Below are positions 1 to 8,440 of a stretch of 64,000 nt of DNA, in pieces (positions within the stretch are counted from its first letter, which is position 1; each line of letters starts with the position of its first letter). This DNA is from CAZIUL01 sp964542475 (lineage in GTDB: Bacteria > Planctomycetota > B15-G4 > CAYZWU01), in NCBI GenBank assembly GCA_964542475.1, contig CAZIUL010000020.1:1-64000 (forward strand), written 5' to 3'. The position numbers were made by a program, and so were the translations under genes. Below the pieces are notes generated by a model. It ran no database searches. It worked only from the letters and a program-made list of their open reading frames with translations, and was not told where the DNA came from.

Positions 1-80
1 TTTGAAGTCCGGCGGTTCGTGACGTCTTCACACTTTTTTTAACAGGAACTAATTAAACTCACCTGCTGAGGACAGAAGCC

Positions 81-272
81 ATGAACCTGATAGGACTGCT
101 GGAAGACCCGGTTTTTCTCTCAATGCTCGTCCCCATAGTCGCCATCATCGTGGGCGGTCTTGTCTGGGTAATCCTGGCGATGATCAGGCACCAGGAAAGA
201 ATGGCCATGATCGAAAAGGGAATGCATCCGGATGATCCGGATCAGGGATACAAGAACCATGACAAGATGTGA
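81..272 (+). CDS. small single-span membrane protein, 63 aa
   Basis: A short protein with one hydrophobic segment at about residues 12-35 and a charged C-terminal tail that begins IRHQERMAMIEKGMHPDDPD. A purine-rich ribosome-binding site (GAGGACAG) lies just upstream of the ATG. The arrangement of one membrane span followed by an RHQERMAMIEKG-type cytoplasmic tail is seen in many short inner-membrane proteins of unknown role in diderm bacteria. It probably sits in the inner membrane with the tail in the cytoplasm. It converges on the lipoprotein gene that follows, with a deleted family A palindrome in the spacer. No function can be assigned. Confidence 0.7.
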   Translation: MNLIGLLEDPVFLSMLVPIVAIIVGGLVWVILAMIRHQERMAMIEKGMHPDDPDQGYKNHDKM

Positions 273-330
273 GCCCGGCTTTTCCCATACCCTCACATCC
301 CGGTATAAAGCAATAACAAAAATGTACTCA

Positions 331-397
331 TAGCCCGCATATTTCATCCTCTTTTGCTGCGGCACCTCGCGACGAAGAGTATGAAATAAGCGGGTTA
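331..397. repeat. family A palindromic element, copy A1 (internally deleted, 67 bp)
   Basis: The ends are TAGCCCGCATATTTCATCC and GAGTATGAAATAAGCGGGTTA, matching the termini of the full-length copies. The central 110 bp or so is missing. The break falls at GGCACC, a short word that occurs twice in full copies (in the left and right arms), so loss by recombination between those words is the likely origin. The terminal TTA is the complement of the TAA stop codon of the adjacent minus-strand lipoprotein gene. Confidence 0.85.
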
Positions 398-2326
398 TGG
401 CGTCTGATTCACCACCGTGCACTTGGAAACGGTCACCGTGGCCTGGGTGTCCTCGATGTTCACGGAGGTATCCACCGGAGTCACGAAGGTTTCCTTAGGC
501 ACTGCGTACGTATCCGAGACCGTGCACTGGGTGTTATGGACCGTAACGTTACCGGACGGATTGAAGCTGATGGAGCCGTCCGGGTCCACTTTGAACAGCC
601 ACACATCCTCGAGGCTCAAGGCAGCGGTTGTGCCGGTGACGCAATACCCGCTGTTGATGCACTCCTTTGCAGCTCCGGCCAGGTCGTCGCCTGAACCGGC
701 GTAGCTCTTCTCCCACTCCAACACGCCCTCGGGGCTCAGCTTCACGAGCCACAGATCGCGGTCTCCCTCGCCGAAAGAGCAGGTGTCTGCCGCCAGAATG
801 ATACCGCCATTTCCATCGACTGAGATGAAACGGCCGTAATCCTCGAAATCCGTTGCACCGGTGCCGCCGAACGCCTTCTGCCACTCCACATCGCCGTTCA
901 AATCCAGCTTCAGGACCCAGACATCCGGATAGGAGGTGCCGGAGCAATAGGTGTCGCCTGCCACGATGAAACCGCTGTCCGGTGTTTGCGCGATGCTCCG
1001 GGCATACTCTTCATAGGTGCTGCCGTAGCTCTTCTGCCATTCAACATCGCCCGCGGCGCTGAGTTTCAGAATCCAGAAGTCGCCGGCCCCTGCGCCGAAG
1101 GAAGAGGTGGTGCCGGCAAGCACGCAGCCTCCGTCATCGGTCGTGGCAGCGGAGAGGGCATAGTCTTCATTGTAGTCGCCGTAGCGCTTCTGCCACTCCA
1201 CATCGCCGTTCGAATCCAGCTTCAGGACCCAGGCATCCGTGGAGCCCGCCCCGAACGAGGCGGTGGCGCCCACCACGATGTAGCCCCCGTTGCTCGACTT
1301 GCATGTAAAAGCGGCAAAATCATAACTAGGGCCGCCATAGGCTTTCTCCCATACGATATTACCCGCCTGATCCAGGTTCAGGATCCAGGCGTCGCTGGCT
1401 CCAGCTCCGAAGGCCGTTGTGTTCGCCGCCAGGATCAGGCCGCCTTGCACCGATTCGATGATTGTCTTGCCGTAATCGTCGTAGGCTCCACCGTAGGTCT
1501 TCTCCCATTCCACTGCCCCGTCCCTGGCCACTTTCAGGACCCAGCAGTCGCTGGGCCCCGCGCCGAAGGAGGAGGTGGTTCCCGCTGCCACGAAGCCCTG
1601 GTCTCCCTGGTCAAGGACCGAAACGGCGCTGTCATCGTTCAGGCCGCAGTAGGCCTTGGCCCACGGGGTCAAGGCTGTCTCACCACCAATGACATCGCTG
1701 TAGTCCGACATGCTGCCGTTCTCGTTGTAAGCCCTCAACCGGTAAAAATAGAGCGTTTCAGGATCGAGATTTTCGTCCTGATATGACGTGGTATCCGCTG
1801 CCAGGTCGGCAATGACCTCGAACTCCATTCTGCCCGTGTTCCGCTCCAGGCTGTAGCCGTTCTCCATGTCCGAATTGTCCGTCCACTGGAGGTCGATCCG
1901 GCTGCTGGAACCGGCCCGGCCCTCCAGGTCCGAGGGCGCGAAAAGGGTGAAGGCTGTCACACTGTTGCTGTAATCGGATGCATTCTTCGCGTCAAAGGCC
2001 CGCACCCGGTAGAGATATTCGGTCTCTGCCTCAGGAACGTTGTCTTTGCAGGAGGTCTCATCCGCGGCCACAGTGGCTACGACCTTGTAGGTGCCGCCGT
2101 TGTCATCGCTGCGCTCGACATCGAAGCCGCTCTCCTTCTCGGTTTCGTCCGTCCACTCCAGGTACACCTCGGTGCTGGATGCGCCGTAGCCCGTGAGCGT
2201 AGGGGGCGTGGTCTTGGCCAGGGAAAATCCGCCGCCGGTGCTCGAGCGTCTACACCCGCTGCCGAGCAAGGCGATGCCGATGAAAAGAGGGCACATCAAG
2301 AGTGTGGTTATCAGCCGGGTATCCAT
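395..2326 (-). CDS. lipoprotein with two fibronectin type III domains and a seven-bladed propeller-like repeat region
   Basis: Signal peptide with lipobox LGSGC (Cys at about residue 25), so probably a lipid-anchored envelope or surface protein. Two FN3-like domains follow (about residues 40-125 and 129-217; EVYLEWTD and RIDLQWTD cores, LYFYRLRAYNENG). The region 221-593 holds seven copies of a repeat of about 50 residues with the pattern SFGAG-x-D-x-WVLKL-x-x-x-GDVEWQK-x-YGG. Seven copies suggest a closed seven-bladed propeller. A Thr/Val-rich tail ends the protein. The start at 2326 is preferred because AAAGGAG lies 8 nt upstream; ATGs at 2332 and 2347 are alternatives. The stop TAA lies in the end of repeat A1. 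Ligand unknown. Confidence 0.85.
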   Translation of the reverse strand: MDTRLITTLLMCPLFIGIALLGSGCRRSSTGGGFSLAKTTPPTLTGYGASSTEVYLEWTDETEKESGFDVERSDDNGGTYKVVATVAADETSCKDNVPEAETEYLYRVRAFDAKNASDYSNSVTAFTLFAPSDLEGRAGSSSRIDLQWTDNSDMENGYSLERNTGRMEFEVIADLAADTTSYQDENLDPETLYFYRLRAYNENGSMSDYSDVIGGETALTPWAKAYCGLNDDSAVSVLDQGDQGFVAAGTTSSFGAGPSDCWVLKVARDGAVEWEKTYGGAYDDYGKTIIESVQGGLILAANTTAFGAGASDAWILNLDQAGNIVWEKAYGGPSYDFAAFTCKSSNGGYIVVGATASFGAGSTDAWVLKLDSNGDVEWQKRYGDYNEDYALSAATTDDGGCVLAGTTSSFGAGAGDFWILKLSAAGDVEWQKSYGSTYEEYARSIAQTPDSGFIVAGDTYCSGTSYPDVWVLKLDLNGDVEWQKAFGGTGATDFEDYGRFISVDGNGGIILAADTCSFGEGDRDLWLVKLSPEGVLEWEKSYAGSGDDLAGAAKECINSGYCVTGTTAALSLEDVWLFKVDPDGSISFNPSGNVTVHNTQCTVSDTYAVPKETFVTPVDTSVNIEDTQATVTVSKCTVVNQTP

Positions 2327-2361
2327 GTTCATCGCTCCTTTATCCATGTGCAGGATCCCGC

Positions 2362-5300
2362 TCAGGGTTCCAGGGTTATTGTTATCGGGTTCGATGCGAA
2401 AAAGGGATTGGGCGCCAGCATGTAGGCGAAATAGATCTTCGTCCCCGCCATGATGGGGTTAACCGGCCCCATGGTGTCCAGTGTGGCATTGGCCTTCCCC
2501 GCGGCATCCAGGATGCCCATGAAGCTCTTGAATATGGGCGTGCCCAGGGACGACATGACGATTCCGGTGAAAACATCCCATTTCAGGGGCAGCACCTCTC
2601 CTCCCGGCAGGGGGATGCCCGGCTCGGTCCCGGTGGCTGAGCCAAGCACCAGGTATTGTCGATCCCCGTTCGCTTCTCCCGCGTCCAGGTCTAAACCGAT
2701 AACCGCGCCCTGGGAGAGGGGGATGGAAAAGGCGTCGGCCCAGAGGGGCGGGGTCTCCCGGAGGCGGAAGACGCAGAGGTCGTCCATCGCCGCTTCCACA
2801 GTGCTGTCGTTGGGATAGTCGCTTGCAATGAACCGCACCTTCACTGCGGAGGTGGCCTGCACGTAGTCCAAGAGCCTGAAGGACTTGAACTTCCACTGGG
2901 GATCATGGGTAAGCTCCATAACCTTTACCCAGGTGGCACCGTCGTCGTCTGATACCTGCACCTCGAACGGTTCAAAGGCGCCGTTGAACAAATGATAGAA
3001 CCAGAGGTTTGCTCCGATCATCACATCCTTACCAGCAAGATCCAGGGAAGGTGAGGTGAGCATCGTAGGCCCCCCGTCCAGGTCGTCGTCCCAGTAGTAG
3101 ACGCCCTGGTTCCCGGTGACGAAGCAGTACATGCCCTGCTCAGTGCAGTCCTCTTCCGGTTGAGCCATGGTACCGTCCGGCTCCCCCCATTCCCATTCAC
3201 CGGCCTCGATGTTGAAGCTCTCTATGGTCCAGCCGAGATCGGACTCGCAGGCGTCCTTCTGAACAATCTCCATGTAGCCCACATCGAAGGCGTATACCTT
3301 GTCGGGCGCGTTCAGCGGCAGAGTTACTGTGGAGCCCCCGCTGCCCTGCAGGCTGAAGTAGAGCTCGGGTTTGGCACCAAGCGGGGTTTTGGGCAGCACC
3401 GCTTCGTAGAGGTTGCCTCCAAGATTCGTGAGGGATACCGTGCCGTACGGATCGCTGGGATCGAACCGGTAGTACATCATCCCTGATCCCGGAACGTAGC
3501 TTTCCAGCCCCGGAGTGATTTCCAGGACAATGTGGGCCTCGTTGCCTGGAAGACGTAGGCCCTTGGGGGGCTCATCGATGAAGCGCCAGGCCAGCGGTGA
3601 CTGCACGGCCAGGCTCAGGTCCGGGTTGCCCCAGAGGGAGCTCCACTCGAAGTACTCGTATTCCAGGTCCGCGTAAAAAAGCCCGTAGATGTACATTTCC
3701 TGAAGGGCCCACTGGGTGGCGGCGCCCTGGGAGTACTCTGCCGAGGTCACCTTTGTGGTGAAGAAGTAGTCCATGGACGAACCGCACCCGTTGTAGGGAA
3801 AGCTCCACCCGAGGATGCCGTAGGAGACCTTTGTGGCGCCGAGAAAGCCGACGGATCCCTGCTTGAGCATCATCTTGCCGATGTTTTCCTCGGCAGTGTC
3901 CGAGTTGCTGCAGGCGTTGGCAAAGATCACCGAGGGGAAATCGTCGTTGAGGCATGTGCAGTCCGCGCTGGAAATGAACGGCGGCGCATAGATGCCGTAT
4001 ATGTGGCTGGAGAAGGGGGATCCATGGCCGGCCCAGTTGACAAAGGCGTACTTTCCGTTGGCCCAGGTCTTGGTGGCGTTCTTGTTCAACAGCTCCAGGT
4101 CGCAGTCATAGGTCGAAGAGTACTCGCTGTTTTTCTCATAGAGCTTCGTGGTGCTCCAATCCTCCATCCAGGGAATGTCGGGATTGAGGCTTGTGTTACT
4201 TTTCAGCTCCATTAGCACCGCGTTGTCCGTATCGGGCCAGAAGAATGCGCCCAGGAGGAGTATGTTCTTCTTGAAAGAGAGATCGTTGCTCAGCTCGAAG
4301 TTGACGGACTTCTTGCAGATGTGCTCCACCGTTTCGGGATCGCTCCAGGGGATGCGGCCTGTCTTGACCTCGCCGTAAAAGTCGTTGGCGTCCGAGTCCT
4401 CCCCCCACTGGAGGTTGTTGTTGCTGTCCCAGGATTGTATGTCCGCCTTGGACAGTTCGGAGTAGTAGTAGTCCGTTTCGGGCCGGCCGTAGCCCATATC
4501 CTGGGCGACGGTTCGCATAGGCACATCGTTATTGTCGCCCACGAGGAGCACGTCCTCGATGCCCCATTTCTCCTGGGGGTAGCAGGCCCTGAGAAAACTC
4601 CGGATCTTCGCCGCCAGGTCGTACCCTGGATAGTTGATAAAGATCCAGCTCGTGGTGACCACCTTCACGGTGCGGCCCTTGGCGGTCTCCCAATCCAGCA
4701 GGGGCTGTACCGCAGCGGTCAGGGGGCTTGTGGTGATGATCACGTAATCGTACAGGCCCCGACCGCCCATGGTGCAATTTCCGGGATACCAGGCCTGTGC
4801 TTCATCGTAGTTGTACACGATCTTCCGGGCGAGGGCCTCGGTGCGGGGCAGGTTGTCAAGGCGGACCACGTCGCCGGGCAGCTCCTCGGGTTGATCGTAG
4901 CTCACACGGATCGTGATGCCGGGATAATGCGTCAGCTTGCCGGTGCCGGGGTTCCAGCTGAAGGGACAGATCCGGACGTCGGCCAGGTTGTATTTCCTGT
5001 AACCCGCCTGCCGGAGGTATGTGGCCTGCTGCGCGGGATAGGGAGTCCGGCTGCCGTACACCTCGCTGTAGTTAGCCTCGTAAACCCTCAAATCGCGAGC
5101 GTAGCATTCAGGATCCTCAGCGCCTGACACCCTCGGAAGCGGGCAGGGCGGGATCCGGTACGTGCCGGGAAGGACGATCCCGTTCTCCACCTCATAGGTC
5201 ACGCCCTTGACGGTTGCTCCCGGTGGAACAGCCACCCCGAAGATGCGGGCGGGCATGTTCGGCTTTCCAGCAACGAGCAGCCGGCCGAAGCCTTCCACAA

Positions 5301-5460
5301 AGATCTCCCGGCCATCGCCCACAGCCTTGATCTGGTAAGGGCCCGGCTTGATCGTCACAGTGACCGTGCCCTCCTCGGCCGCAGCCGATCCTGCAGAAAC
5401 GAGAAGCGCCGCAGCGGCCAGGAGCAGAATGATCGCCTGGGATTCAATGCGCATGGTCAT
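2362..5460 (-). CDS. secreted C25 (gingipain-like) cysteine protease, about 1030 aa
   Basis: Signal peptide (hydrophobic LLLAAAALLVSAGSAAA) followed by a propeptide-like region and a C25-type catalytic domain. The catalytic dyad is visible as NWAGHGS (His479) and FANACSNSD (Cys517), the spacing and context typical of gingipain-family peptidases. The downstream region includes a jelly-roll-like segment around residues 690-900. The last 95 residues or so, ending SNPITITLEP, closely resemble the C-terminus of the other C25 protease in this window (38653-40965). This suggests a shared C-terminal module, perhaps for export or anchoring. Start chosen at ATG 5460 because GGAGG is 8 nt upstream. It lies just upstream of the propeller lipoprotein (gap 35 bp) and may be co-transcribed with it. 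Confidence 0.88.
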   Translation of the reverse strand: MTMRIESQAIILLLAAAALLVSAGSAAAEEGTVTVTIKPGPYQIKAVGDGREIFVEGFGRLLVAGKPNMPARIFGVAVPPGATVKGVTYEVENGIVLPGTYRIPPCPLPRVSGAEDPECYARDLRVYEANYSEVYGSRTPYPAQQATYLRQAGYRKYNLADVRICPFSWNPGTGKLTHYPGITIRVSYDQPEELPGDVVRLDNLPRTEALARKIVYNYDEAQAWYPGNCTMGGRGLYDYVIITTSPLTAAVQPLLDWETAKGRTVKVVTTSWIFINYPGYDLAAKIRSFLRACYPQEKWGIEDVLLVGDNNDVPMRTVAQDMGYGRPETDYYYSELSKADIQSWDSNNNLQWGEDSDANDFYGEVKTGRIPWSDPETVEHICKKSVNFELSNDLSFKKNILLLGAFFWPDTDNAVLMELKSNTSLNPDIPWMEDWSTTKLYEKNSEYSSTYDCDLELLNKNATKTWANGKYAFVNWAGHGSPFSSHIYGIYAPPFISSADCTCLNDDFPSVIFANACSNSDTAEENIGKMMLKQGSVGFLGATKVSYGILGWSFPYNGCGSSMDYFFTTKVTSAEYSQGAATQWALQEMYIYGLFYADLEYEYFEWSSLWGNPDLSLAVQSPLAWRFIDEPPKGLRLPGNEAHIVLEITPGLESYVPGSGMMYYRFDPSDPYGTVSLTNLGGNLYEAVLPKTPLGAKPELYFSLQGSGGSTVTLPLNAPDKVYAFDVGYMEIVQKDACESDLGWTIESFNIEAGEWEWGEPDGTMAQPEEDCTEQGMYCFVTGNQGVYYWDDDLDGGPTMLTSPSLDLAGKDVMIGANLWFYHLFNGAFEPFEVQVSDDDGATWVKVMELTHDPQWKFKSFRLLDYVQATSAVKVRFIASDYPNDSTVEAAMDDLCVFRLRETPPLWADAFSIPLSQGAVIGLDLDAGEANGDRQYLVLGSATGTEPGIPLPGGEVLPLKWDVFTGIVMSSLGTPIFKSFMGILDAAGKANATLDTMGPVNPIMAGTKIYFAYMLAPNPFFASNPITITLEP

Positions 5461-5611
5461 CGATCCGTCCTCCAAAGATAGTTTTCTTGCTATAGAGGGG
5501 TTTGTGTTTTTCCGTATTCAAAATCCGGATGCTGTGATAATTCGTTTTGAGGCGCTTGTATGGAAAAGACCTCATTTCGAACGCCCAGGATAAAGGATAG
5601 GCCCGGATTTC

Positions 5612-6535
5612 TCAAGGACTTATTGGTTTTCTGGTGGAGAAAGCCGACATGGAATAAACCGCCTTTCCCGCACGCACAAGGCACATCAAGGCAAAAGCCA
5701 GAACAACATCGGTCGGCCCGAGCGGCCAGTCCAGCATGTAGGAAACCATAAAGCCTAAAACCGCTGTTACCAGTCCGATCGCCGAGGCTGTCACATAGAA
5801 GCTTGTCATGTTGAAGGCAACCGCCCTGGCCGCAAGAGGCGGAATCACCAGAAGACCAAAGATAACGAGCGGACCCACTGTGATCACACCCACCGAGATG
5901 GATGCGCCCATGAGACAGTATAGGATGACATCCCAGAGAAGGGGATTTTTGCCGAGGCTCATGGCAGCCTCGCGGTCATAACCCACAAGCAGGAAGTTCC
6001 TGTGGAACAGGATGAAGGCAACAAGCACAACACCGAACAGGATGATTATCGCAAGCAGATCGCTTCCGCTCAATGCCAGGATCTCTCCGCGAAGAAGCAC
6101 CTGCACATGCCCGGCCCCAAACGCGCCCGCGGAAAGGAACAGTATGGTCGCTGCCGCTGCAAAGGAGTAGCCTGCGGCGATGCGGCCTTCCTGTGCGGAG
6201 CCATTCCTTTCGCCCAAAAGCGCAAGCACCAGGAGTGCCCCGAATGTGAACGCAGTGGCCCAGAAGAGATGGAAAGCGAAACCGGCTTCACCGGTCCCGG
6301 GACCGTGTGAGTACCCATTAGCCCGCTCGTGGAACCAGGGGCAGACCATGAAACCGAACGCCACACCGGCTGCTGCGAACTGGGGAACGGCGATCCCCAG
6401 AAATACCACCCTGCGCACGAGGAAAAAGACTCCCATCAACGGGCAAACCACGCCAACCACAATGGAGCCGTAGAAGCTGTTGGCGAAAAGGGTCAGAATA
6501 TCGCTGATTGCCTCATTTATGCCTGACATGTTCAC
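5612..6535 (-). CDS. znuB: metal ABC transporter permease (ABC-3/ZnuB family)
   Basis: A polytopic membrane protein of 307 aa with the characteristic ABC-3 family segments GVVCPLMGVFFLVRRVVFLGIAVPQFAAAGVAFG near the N-terminus and the conserved C-terminal stretch VGPLVIFGLLVIPPLAA. It forms the inner-membrane channel of a zinc or manganese importer. It follows the ATPase gene, and the ABC-transporter genes form one minus-strand unit. The start is a GTG at 6535 with GAGG 5 nt upstream, or the ATG two codons later. The length is usual for the family; metal specificity is inferred from the His-rich partners in the cluster. Confidence 0.85.
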   Translation of the reverse strand: MNMSGINEAISDILTLFANSFYGSIVVGVVCPLMGVFFLVRRVVFLGIAVPQFAAAGVAFGFMVCPWFHERANGYSHGPGTGEAGFAFHLFWATAFTFGALLVLALLGERNGSAQEGRIAAGYSFAAAATILFLSAGAFGAGHVQVLLRGEILALSGSDLLAIIILFGVVLVAFILFHRNFLLVGYDREAAMSLGKNPLLWDVILYCLMGASISVGVITVGPLVIFGLLVIPPLAARAVAFNMTSFYVTASAIGLVTAVLGFMVSYMLDWPLGPTDVVLAFALMCLVRAGKAVYSMSAFSTRKPISP

Positions 6536-6587
6536 AGGTCCTCAAAACAATCAAAAACTTGGTCCGCGCATCGAGGAAAAAACAGGG

Positions 6588-7367
6588 TTATGCGCCGTAC
6601 ATCTCATTTATCAGCCCCTCGGAAAGAAGAGCGGAGGGAGAGTCCCGAAGAACACACCCCCTGCTGACCCATAGTATCTCCTTGACCGCCTTTCGCACCA
6701 CATCAAGCTCGTGGCACACGAGCACGATGGTATGACCTTCTGTGTTGAGGCGGTTCAAGAGATCCATCAGGCTCTTCTCAGCGTTGTGGTCCGCACCACT
6801 CGTGGGCTCGTCCAGGAGAAGAAGATCCGGACTCGTGAAAAGCGCACGTGCGATCAACACGCGCTGCTTCTGACCCGCGGAAAGACTGCTGAAGAGGCGG
6901 CGCGCTTGCTCGCTCATTCCCACATCGGCAAGGCATTGCTGTAGAAAAGAGAGCTCCTTTCTTCCGGGCCGCCCCAAAAGGCCAAACCGCTTGTACCCCC
7001 CCATCAGAACGACTTCCCCGACCGTGAGCGGATAGATGGGGTCCAGGCTCTGGACCTGCGGCACATAACCGATGACGATGCTTTTTTCGTGTTCCTCCCC
7101 CGGTCCAACCCGGATCCTGCCGCTGTCAGGCTTTAAAACACCTATCGCACCGCGAAGAAGCGTTGTCTTGCCCGCGCCGTTCGGCCCTACGAGGCCCAGG
7201 AAATCGCCCCTTCGAACGATGAGGTCCACCCCGCTGAGAACCGCGGTCCCGCCGTACCCGAGCACGGCTTTTTCGAACCTGAGCAGCACATCCCTTTGCT
7301 CGCCCGGTCCGTTTTCATGGCAAGGCGGACGCGCGTTCGTATTACAATTACGGTCTTCTTCATCCAT
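6588..7367 (-). CDS. znuC: metal ABC transporter ATP-binding protein (ZnuC-like)
   Basis: ABC ATPase with Walker A GPNGAGKTT, signature LSAGQKQR, Walker B LLLDEP and H-loop VCHELD. It powers the metal importer formed with the neighbouring permease and binding protein. The reading frame is open further upstream, but the likely start is the ATG at 7367, five bases after the stop of the binding-protein gene, with AGGAGG in the end of that gene. The first 25 residues (DEEDRNCNTNARPPCHENG) are an unusual Cys/Asn-rich lead-in before the ATPase fold. About 259 aa from this start, a normal length. Confidence 0.85.
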   Translation of the reverse strand: MDEEDRNCNTNARPPCHENGPGEQRDVLLRFEKAVLGYGGTAVLSGVDLIVRRGDFLGLVGPNGAGKTTLLRGAIGVLKPDSGRIRVGPGEEHEKSIVIGYVPQVQSLDPIYPLTVGEVVLMGGYKRFGLLGRPGRKELSFLQQCLADVGMSEQARRLFSSLSAGQKQRVLIARALFTSPDLLLLDEPTSGADHNAEKSLMDLLNRLNTEGHTIVLVCHELDVVRKAVKEILWVSRGCVLRDSPSALLSEGLINEMYGA

Positions 7368-7372
7368 ACGTC

Positions 7373-8386
7373 TCAGCGTTCCTCCTGCTCTGTTTCGTTC
7401 CCGCTGCCAAGCGCCCTGCTGATCTCTTTTGCCGTGGCAACTGGTTTTCCGAGCGCCTTCAACATGGCCTTTATGTTGTGATCGATCAGGCGTATGTAGG
7501 TGGATGTCTCCTTTGTACCGCCGCTCATGTTGGGAAGGGTCAGGCATGTTATGCCTGTCTTTTCCTCAAGAAGTCTCGGGTACCGGTCGGTGAAGTAAGG
7601 CTCCCTGATGACCAGCTCGGCTCCTTCCTTCTCTATGCTCCGGATCAGCCTTACCAGGTGTCTCGCGCTCGGAGGAATGCCAGGCTTCGGTTCGATCTCG
7701 CCCACGACCTCGATCCCGAAGCGTTCGACGAAGTAGCTCCAGGACCTGTGATAGGTCACGACCTTGACTCCTTCGAGCGGCTGTGCAAGGACCTCCCATT
7801 CCCTCATCCTTGATTCGAGAAGTTCAATGTATGCATCCCGGTTTTTCTTGAAAACATTCGCATGCCCGGGGTATGCCCTGCAAAGCCCTTCACAGATCGT
7901 GCGCACCATTTGCGGAGCGTTCCCCGGATCCAGGTTGTAATGAGGGTTTCCTTCCGGATGAACCATGCCCTCCATGCGGTCAGGGTTGCTGTGTTTTTCC
8001 AGAGGCTCTATCCCTGCCGAACAGTTGATAAAACCCGCTGCTCCCGGCTGTATCTCATCGTTCCTGCAGTTGTACAAAAGGTCCGGAAGCCAGGCATGCT
8101 CGTTGTCCAGACCCACCTCGATCAAAACATCCGCCCTGTTCAGCATGATCAGGTAACTCGGCTTCATGGGTATCGAGTGCATGTCCTCATTGCCGCCGGC
8201 TATGCTTTTCACCCTGACGAGCTCGCCACCCACCTCACCAGCCATGTCAGCCAGGTCCGGAACCGTCGTGACAACGAAGATCTCGTCCGCGCAATCGGCT
8301 ATGGGAGATAGAATGTAAAACGCGCACAAGAAGTGAAGCAGCATCAAAATGAAACACGGTCTGATCGTTTTTTTGCTCATCTCCAT
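7373..8386 (-). CDS. znuA: metal ABC transporter substrate-binding protein (ZnuA/TroA family)
   Basis: Periplasmic cluster A-1 solute-binding protein with an N-terminal signal peptide (FILMLLHFLCAFYILSPIADC). The family's metal ligands are recognisable: His in EDMHSIPMKPS, His in GNPHYNLDP, His in TYHRSWSYF and the acidic ligand region IREPYFTD. It lacks the long His-rich loop found in enterobacterial ZnuA, so zinc versus manganese cannot be decided from this protein alone. Ribosome-binding site AAAGGAG precedes two closely spaced ATGs (8386 and 8380). First gene of the tightly packed ABC operon, followed by ATPase and permease. Confidence 0.88.
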   Translation of the reverse strand: MEMSKKTIRPCFILMLLHFLCAFYILSPIADCADEIFVVTTVPDLADMAGEVGGELVRVKSIAGGNEDMHSIPMKPSYLIMLNRADVLIEVGLDNEHAWLPDLLYNCRNDEIQPGAAGFINCSAGIEPLEKHSNPDRMEGMVHPEGNPHYNLDPGNAPQMVRTICEGLCRAYPGHANVFKKNRDAYIELLESRMREWEVLAQPLEGVKVVTYHRSWSYFVERFGIEVVGEIEPKPGIPPSARHLVRLIRSIEKEGAELVIREPYFTDRYPRLLEEKTGITCLTLPNMSGGTKETSTYIRLIDHNIKAMLKALGKPVATAKEISRALGSGNETEQEER

Positions 8387-8440
8387 CGACTCCTTTGCAT
8401 CTTGAATCTTGGAACCTGCTCCATTCCATCATCCATCCGG

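Noticed and set aside
986..1786. 266-codon frame antisense to the propeller lipoprotein
   Set aside because: Antisense shadow of a repetitive gene; it inherits the repeat pattern and has no start signal.
4321..5127. 268-codon frame antisense to the C25 protease
   Set aside because: Antisense to a gene with complete catalytic motifs; no recognisable domain.
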